Shown one piece after another: positions 60,290 through 64,000 of a stretch of 64,000 bases of DNA. A program made the translations under genes and the position numbers. This stretch comes from Caballeronia sordidicola (lineage in GTDB: Bacteria; Pseudomonadota; Gammaproteobacteria; Burkholderiales; Burkholderiaceae). Position 1 is the first letter of the stretch. Every line of letters begins with the position of its first letter. The stretch is from contig NZ_FCOC02000004.1 in the NCBI RefSeq assembly GCF_001544455.2, positions 248,001-312,000 of the forward strand, in the 5' to 3' direction. The notes under the pieces were generated by a model, which saw only the letters and a program-made list of their open reading frames with translations, did not search any database and had not been told where the DNA came from.

Positions 60290-61219
60290 ATGAGCACTTC
60301 ATCGAAGATCGCCGCCCCCCGGTCCGTGCATGAGGACCCGTCGCTGGGTCCTGGCATGAAGGCGGCGAGACGTGTGTCGCCCGCGTGGAATTACCTTGGC
60401 ATCCTGCCGTTTTTTGCTTTCGCCATATTGTTTCTGCTGCTGCCCACCGCCTGGTTGATGGTCGGCGCGTTCCAGGACGCACAGGGCCATTTCACGCTCG
60501 CCAATTTTCGCGAACTGCTGCAACCGAGCGTACTCGATGCCTACTGGATCAGCTTCAAGGTCAGCGCGGCGTCGGCGTTGGGCGGCGGATTTCTCGGGCT
60601 CTTGCTTGCTTGGGCCGCCGTGCAGGGCAAGTTGCCGGTCTGGATTCGTCCGACCTTGATGACGTTCTCGGGCGTGGCGTCGAACTTCGCGGGCGTGCCG
60701 CTCGCGTTCGCGTTCATCTGCACATTGGGGCGCGTCGGACTGGTCACGGTGCTGCTCAAGAAGTACGTGGGCATCAACCTGTATTCCACGGGCTTCAGTA
60801 TCCTGAGCTTTACGGGACTGACGCTGACGTACCTGTATTTCCAGATTCCCCTGATGGTTCTTATCATCACGCCCGCGCTCGACGGCCTGAAACGCGAATG
60901 GCGCGAAGCATGCGATTGCCTCGGTGGCAGTGCTTACCATTACTGGATGTATGTCGCGCTGCCGGTGCTTTGGCCAAGCGTGCTCGGGGCCACGCTGCTG
61001 TTGTTCGCCAATGCATTCGGCGCGGTTGCGACGGCTTATGCACTGACGGGGAGCTCGCTCAACATTGTGCCGATCGTGCTGTACGCGCAGATTCGTGGCG
61101 ACGTTCTGCATAACGAGAACCTTGGCTACGCGTTGGCGCTCGGCATGGTGCTGGTCACGGGTCTGTCCAATGGCGGTTACATCTGGCTGCGTTCGCGCGC
61201 TGAAAGGGGGCGTCGATGA
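60290..61219 (+). CDS. ABC importer permease
   Basis: This 309-residue membrane protein has six segments (NYLGILPFFAFAILFLLLPT) and the EAA-loop (REACDCLGGSAYHYWMYVAL). Start ATG 60290 (MSTSSKIAAPRS). Half of a permease pair with the next gene, which it overlaps by 4 nt (ATGA). Confidence 0.85.
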   Translation: MSTSSKIAAPRSVHEDPSLGPGMKAARRVSPAWNYLGILPFFAFAILFLLLPTAWLMVGAFQDAQGHFTLANFRELLQPSVLDAYWISFKVSAASALGGGFLGLLLAWAAVQGKLPVWIRPTLMTFSGVASNFAGVPLAFAFICTLGRVGLVTVLLKKYVGINLYSTGFSILSFTGLTLTYLYFQIPLMVLIITPALDGLKREWREACDCLGGSAYHYWMYVALPVLWPSVLGATLLLFANAFGAVATAYALTGSSLNIVPIVLYAQIRGDVLHNENLGYALALGMVLVTGLSNGGYIWLRSRAERGRR

Positions 61220-62043
61220 GCACCGCAGCCGCTATTGCACCTGAGAACAAGATACGCACGCAGACCCGCGCGGGCGCGTGGATCGCGATGCTGGTCGGCG
61301 CGGTTTATTTTCTGCTGCCGCTTCTTGCGACGATCGAGTTCAGCCTGAAGATGCGGCGCAGCGAATACAGCTTCGACGCGTATCGTGTCGTACTCGCCGA
61401 TCCGCATTTCCAGGCGTCGTTTGGCTACTCCATCCTGATGGGCGTGTTCGCGATCGTGCTCGGCGTGCTGCTGGTGGTTCCTACTGCATATTGGGTGCAG
61501 CTTCGCCTGCCGAAACTGCGCCCGCTGATCGAATTCATCACGCTGTTGCCGCTGGTGATCCCAGCTATTGTGATCGTGTTCGGTTATCTGCATATCTATA
61601 ACAGCAGTTCGTTTTTGCCGCTGACCGGCAACGAGCGCGCGACGGACTTCCTGCTGATTTGCGGCTACGTGACGCTGTGTTTGCCCTACATGTACCGGTC
61701 CGTCGATGCAGGCCTGCGCGCCGTCGACGTTCGCTCGCTGACGGAAGCTGCGGAATGCCTGGGCGCGACGTGGCCTACCATCCTCTTCAAGATCATCTTT
61801 CCGAATGTGCGTTCGGGCATCCTGTCGGGCGCGTTCCTGACGTTCGCGGTGGTGATTGGCGAGTTCACGCTCGCGAGCCTGCTCAACCGCCCGGCGTTCG
61901 GGCCTTATCTTCAGTTGATCGGCGCGAACCGGGCGTATGAACCGTCGGCGCTTGCGATCATTGCGTTTGCCATTACGTGGGCCTCGATGGGGCTCATTCA
62001 GGTCTTCGGCTCGGCGCGGTCCATCGCCGGACAAAAAACTTAA
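61216..62043 (+). CDS. ABC importer permease
   Basis: This 275-residue membrane protein has six segments (AMLVGAVYFLLPLLATIEFS) and the EAA-loop (TEAAECLGATWPTILFKIIF). Its partner is the preceding gene. Start ATG 61216 overlaps the upstream stop. Confidence 0.85.
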   Translation: MSTAAAIAPENKIRTQTRAGAWIAMLVGAVYFLLPLLATIEFSLKMRRSEYSFDAYRVVLADPHFQASFGYSILMGVFAIVLGVLLVVPTAYWVQLRLPKLRPLIEFITLLPLVIPAIVIVFGYLHIYNSSSFLPLTGNERATDFLLICGYVTLCLPYMYRSVDAGLRAVDVRSLTEAAECLGATWPTILFKIIFPNVRSGILSGAFLTFAVVIGEFTLASLLNRPAFGPYLQLIGANRAYEPSALAIIAFAITWASMGLIQVFGSARSIAGQKT

Positions 62044-62057
62044 AAGGCTGGCTTGTC

Positions 62058-63125
62058 ATGGCGCTTCTCGAGATCGAAAACCTCAGCAAGACGTTCGGCA
62101 CGAACACGGTCCTGCATCAGTTCGACATGCAGATCGAACGCGGCGAGTTCATCACGTTTCTCGGCCCCTCGGGCTGCGGCAAGACAACCGTGCTGCGCAT
62201 GATCGCCGGCTTCGAGACGCCCACGCGCGGCACGATCAAGCTCGGCGGCCGCGACGTGACTCATGTTCGTACGCGCCAGCGCAAGGTCGGCATGGTGTTC
62301 CAGTCGTACGCGCTGTTTCCGAACATGACGGTCGCGGACAACATCGGCTTCGGTCTGAAGGTGTTGCGCCGCCCGCAAGGCGAGATCAAGGCGCGTGTGG
62401 AGGAGATGCTTGCGCTCATCAAACTTCCCAAGCTGGCGGACCGGTATCCGTGGCAACTGTCGGGCGGCCAGCAGCAGCGCGTGGCGCTTGCGCGGGCGCT
62501 CGCGAGCAAGCCGCAAGTGCTGCTGCTCGATGAGCCGCTTTCCGCCCTCGACGCCAAGATTCGCGTCTCCTTGCGCGAAGACATCCGCAGCCTGCAGCGC
62601 GAACTCGGCATTACATCGATATTCGTCACGCACGATCAGGAAGAGGCGCTGTCGATATCCGACCGGATCGTCGTCATGAACGAAGGGCGCGTGGAGCAGA
62701 TCGGAACGCCGTCGGAGATCTACAACTTTCCGCGCACGCGGTTCGTGGCGTCGTTTGTCGGCACGCTGAACCTGATGTCGGGACAGGTGGTGGATCCGGC
62801 GGGCGGCCGCATTGTGGTGGGCGGTCAGGAGCTACGGACTTCGCACGCGTTGAATTCAAGCGATGCCGGCAAGCAGCGCACGCTTGCCGTGCGTCCGGAG
62901 GCAATCGTGCTCGAAGCGCCGGCTAATGGGCGCAACACGCTTGCGGCAACCGTCGAAGAGGTCAATTTTCTCGGCGCGGTGGTGCGCATCCGGACGCGAG
63001 TGGACCAATCGGTGATTTCGCTCGATGTCTTCAACGACCCGAATCGCCGGCTGCCCGAGCGAGGGCAACCGGTAGCGCTCGGCTTCTCGCATGAGAATCT
63101 GCTGGTTCTGGAAGAAGGGGCTTGA
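62058..63125 (+). CDS. ABC importer ATPase (PotA/FbpC type)
   Basis: This 355-residue ATPase has Walker A GPSGCGKTT (36-44), the signature LSGGQQQR, Walker B VLLLDEPLSALD and a TOBE-like C-terminal domain. It powers the importer whose binding protein starts at 59071. Start ATG 62058. A terminator follows at 63168-63202. Confidence 0.9.
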   Translation: MALLEIENLSKTFGTNTVLHQFDMQIERGEFITFLGPSGCGKTTVLRMIAGFETPTRGTIKLGGRDVTHVRTRQRKVGMVFQSYALFPNMTVADNIGFGLKVLRRPQGEIKARVEEMLALIKLPKLADRYPWQLSGGQQQRVALARALASKPQVLLLDEPLSALDAKIRVSLREDIRSLQRELGITSIFVTHDQEEALSISDRIVVMNEGRVEQIGTPSEIYNFPRTRFVASFVGTLNLMSGQVVDPAGGRIVVGGQELRTSHALNSSDAGKQRTLAVRPEAIVLEAPANGRNTLAATVEEVNFLGAVVRIRTRVDQSVISLDVFNDPNRRLPERGQPVALGFSHENLLVLEEGA

Positions 63126-63167
63126 CGGGCCAAAGCATCGTCCGGGTACCATCGTCTTACGTGAAGA

Positions 63168-63202
63168 AACCGTTCCGCAGATCGCGGGACGGTTTTTTTT
63201 TG
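63168..63202 (+). terminator. Intrinsic terminator
   Basis: AACCGTTCCGC (63168-63178) pairs with GCGGGACGGTT (63184-63194, one G-T pair), then eight T, ending the ABC operon. Confidence 0.75.
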
Positions 63203-63232
63203 CCATCGCGCGGCGCACGCAAGGCAACAACC

Positions 63233-63261
63233 TTGTCTTCTAGACTTATTGCATCTACAAT
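63233..63261 (+). promoter_or_regulatory. Promoter of the BrnT/BrnA pair
   Basis: TTGTCT (63233-63238) and TACAAT (63256-63261), 17 bp apart. Transcription would start near 63268, downstream of ATG 63264, which favours a start further in for brnT. Confidence 0.45.
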
Positions 63262-63263
63262 AA

Positions 63264-63536
63264 ATGAAACAGTACGTGATGTTCGATCTGGACAAAGACG
63301 CGTCGAACCGGCGCAAACATGGTGTATCGCTGGCCGACGCCGGACGGCTTGACTGGGATGCGCTGCGAATCAAGGCGGATACTCGGCGGGATTATCGCGA
63401 GGAGCGGTTTTTGGGGTATGGCGCGCTCGAAAGCCGGCTGCACTGTGTGGTGTTTACACCCCGTGACGGAGCTATCCGCGTTATTAGTTTTCGCCGCGCG
63501 AACAACAGGGAGATCAACGAATATGAGCAAAGCTAA
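63264..63536 (+). CDS. brnT: BrnT-type toxin
   Basis: This 90-residue protein has the BrnT pattern (FDLDKDASNRRKHGVSLADA, GALESRLHCVVFTPRDGAIR, ISFRRANNREINEYEQ), an RNase-like toxin fold. The family usually starts nearer MFDLDKDA, so ATG 63279 may be the true start. It overlaps brnA by 14 nt. BrnT blocks translation when free; BrnA neutralises it and represses the operon. Confidence 0.85.
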   Translation: MKQYVMFDLDKDASNRRKHGVSLADAGRLDWDALRIKADTRRDYREERFLGYGALESRLHCVVFTPRDGAIRVISFRRANNREINEYEQS

Positions 63537-63828
63537 ACTGATCAGAAATACGCCGGAAGAAGAAGCGGCGATCAACCGCGGCATTGCCGCAGACTCCGAC
63601 TCGGCCGAACTGTCGCCGGAGGAGTTCAAGGCGCTTCGCCCGTTTCCCGAGGTCATGGCTGAGCGTCGTATGGGACGGCCGCTGAAAGAGCATCCGAAGG
63701 AGCAGGTGAGCGTGCGCTACGACGCGGACGTGATTGCTGCGTTTCGCGCGACCGGCGACGGCTGGCAAACGCGGATGAACAACGCGCTGCGGGTTTATTT
63801 GAGCGAGCATCCGTTGAAGACGGCTTGA
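63523..63828 (+). CDS. brnA: BrnA-type antitoxin
   Basis: This 101-residue protein has a BrnA C-terminal DNA-binding segment (KEQVSVRYDADVIAAFRATG, then WQTRMNNALRVYLSEH) of ribbon-helix-helix type and an acidic N-terminal part. It binds and neutralises the BrnT product, and represses the pair. Start ATG 63523 lies within the brnT 3' end. Confidence 0.85.
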   Translation: MSKAKLIRNTPEEEAAINRGIAADSDSAELSPEEFKALRPFPEVMAERRMGRPLKEHPKEQVSVRYDADVIAAFRATGDGWQTRMNNALRVYLSEHPLKTA

Positions 63829-63898
63829 TCCGAGCGCCGCGGCAGCAAGGGGGTCCAGCCATCAGGGCCGTTTCGGGTTATGTACCGGAGCGGCCTTG

Positions 63899-63982
63899 TC
63901 ATTTTGCGCTGCCCGTCGCCGGAGCCCGATACTCCGCCACCGCGGCGAAATCCTGCACAATCTCCCCCGCTGTCTCAAAATG
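63899..63982 (-). pseudogene. 3' end of a leftward gene, cut off by a stop near the window edge
   Basis: Leftward frame reads HFETAGEIVQDFAAVAEYRA, then PATGSAK and TGA (complement of 63899-63901). In the same frame a TAA lies immediately upstream (63983-63985, leftward). The text therefore looks like a C-terminus whose gene body has been lost or interrupted. The family is not recognised. Confidence 0.3.
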
Positions 63983-64000
63983 TTAAGGTAGGGTCCGGTT

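Noticed and set aside
1-64000. tRNA genes, rRNA genes, CRISPR arrays
   Set aside because: Looked for cloverleaf-like and regularly spaced repeat patterns by eye; none convincing. Short or divergent tRNAs could have been missed without a covariance search.

Overview
The window is GC-rich, densely coding bacterial DNA. DUF3331, DUF4148 and RcnB-type proteins, a GlpSTPQV-type glycerol importer, NhaR and an OxlT-type transporter point to Burkholderiaceae of the Caballeronia/Paraburkholderia kind. This is inferred from family membership and style; there is no rRNA or marker gene to fix the species. Layout: (1) 1-2940, a decayed mobile element with a DUF5372-type protein, a helix-turn-helix protein, a possible -1 frameshift partner, a large serine recombinase broken by two 1-nt deletions, and 21-bp tandem repeats that look like an insertion-sequence end. 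(2) about 2977-13570, a defective prophage. It keeps a zinc-finger remnant, an antiterminator-like gene, a late-promoter-like site with terminator, an HNH endonuclease, and both terminase subunits (the large one carrying a nonsense codon). The large terminase then runs straight into a truncated lysozyme, so the head and tail genes are gone. Spanin-type genes follow. A two-component pair and a lipoprotein sit inside as cargo. A right-hand accessory cluster has an SRAP (YedK/HMCES) protein, two paralogous small proteins and two LexA boxes. (3) 13.7-17.6 kb, small exported proteins and a membrane metallophosphoesterase. (4) 17.6-30 kb, transport: a DMT permease, a branched-chain amino acid (Liv) ABC operon with fused LivM-LivG, and a glycerol ABC operon (glpSTPQ, DUF2160, glpV). 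(5) 30-42 kb, housekeeping and accessory genes: CBS protein, NhaR, OxlT-like MFS, isochorismatase, bile-acid-type symporter, YadGH-type exporter, DUF985, DUF3331, RcnB-like, and a TetR/DUF1348 divergent pair with twin operators. (6) 42-45 kb, a radical-SAM protein and a UdgX uracil-DNA-binding protein behind a LexA box that lies in a 52-bp perfect palindrome. (7) 45-54 kb, ZntB, an orphan response regulator, CheV, a second CBS paralog, and a lipid-kinase/phosphoesterase/PAP2 operon. (8) 54-57.5 kb, a nucleoside salvage operon (HAD, NupC-type transporter, cytidine deaminase, nucleoside hydrolase). (9) 57.6-63.9 kb, a decayed Na/Pi cotransporter fragment, a DeoR regulator divergent from a four-gene ABC importer, and a BrnT/BrnA toxin-antitoxin pair. 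The clearest regulatory theme is SOS control: three LexA boxes, two in the prophage accessory cluster and one before the radical-SAM/UdgX repair module. The most unusual single structure is the 52-bp palindrome at 44974-45025.
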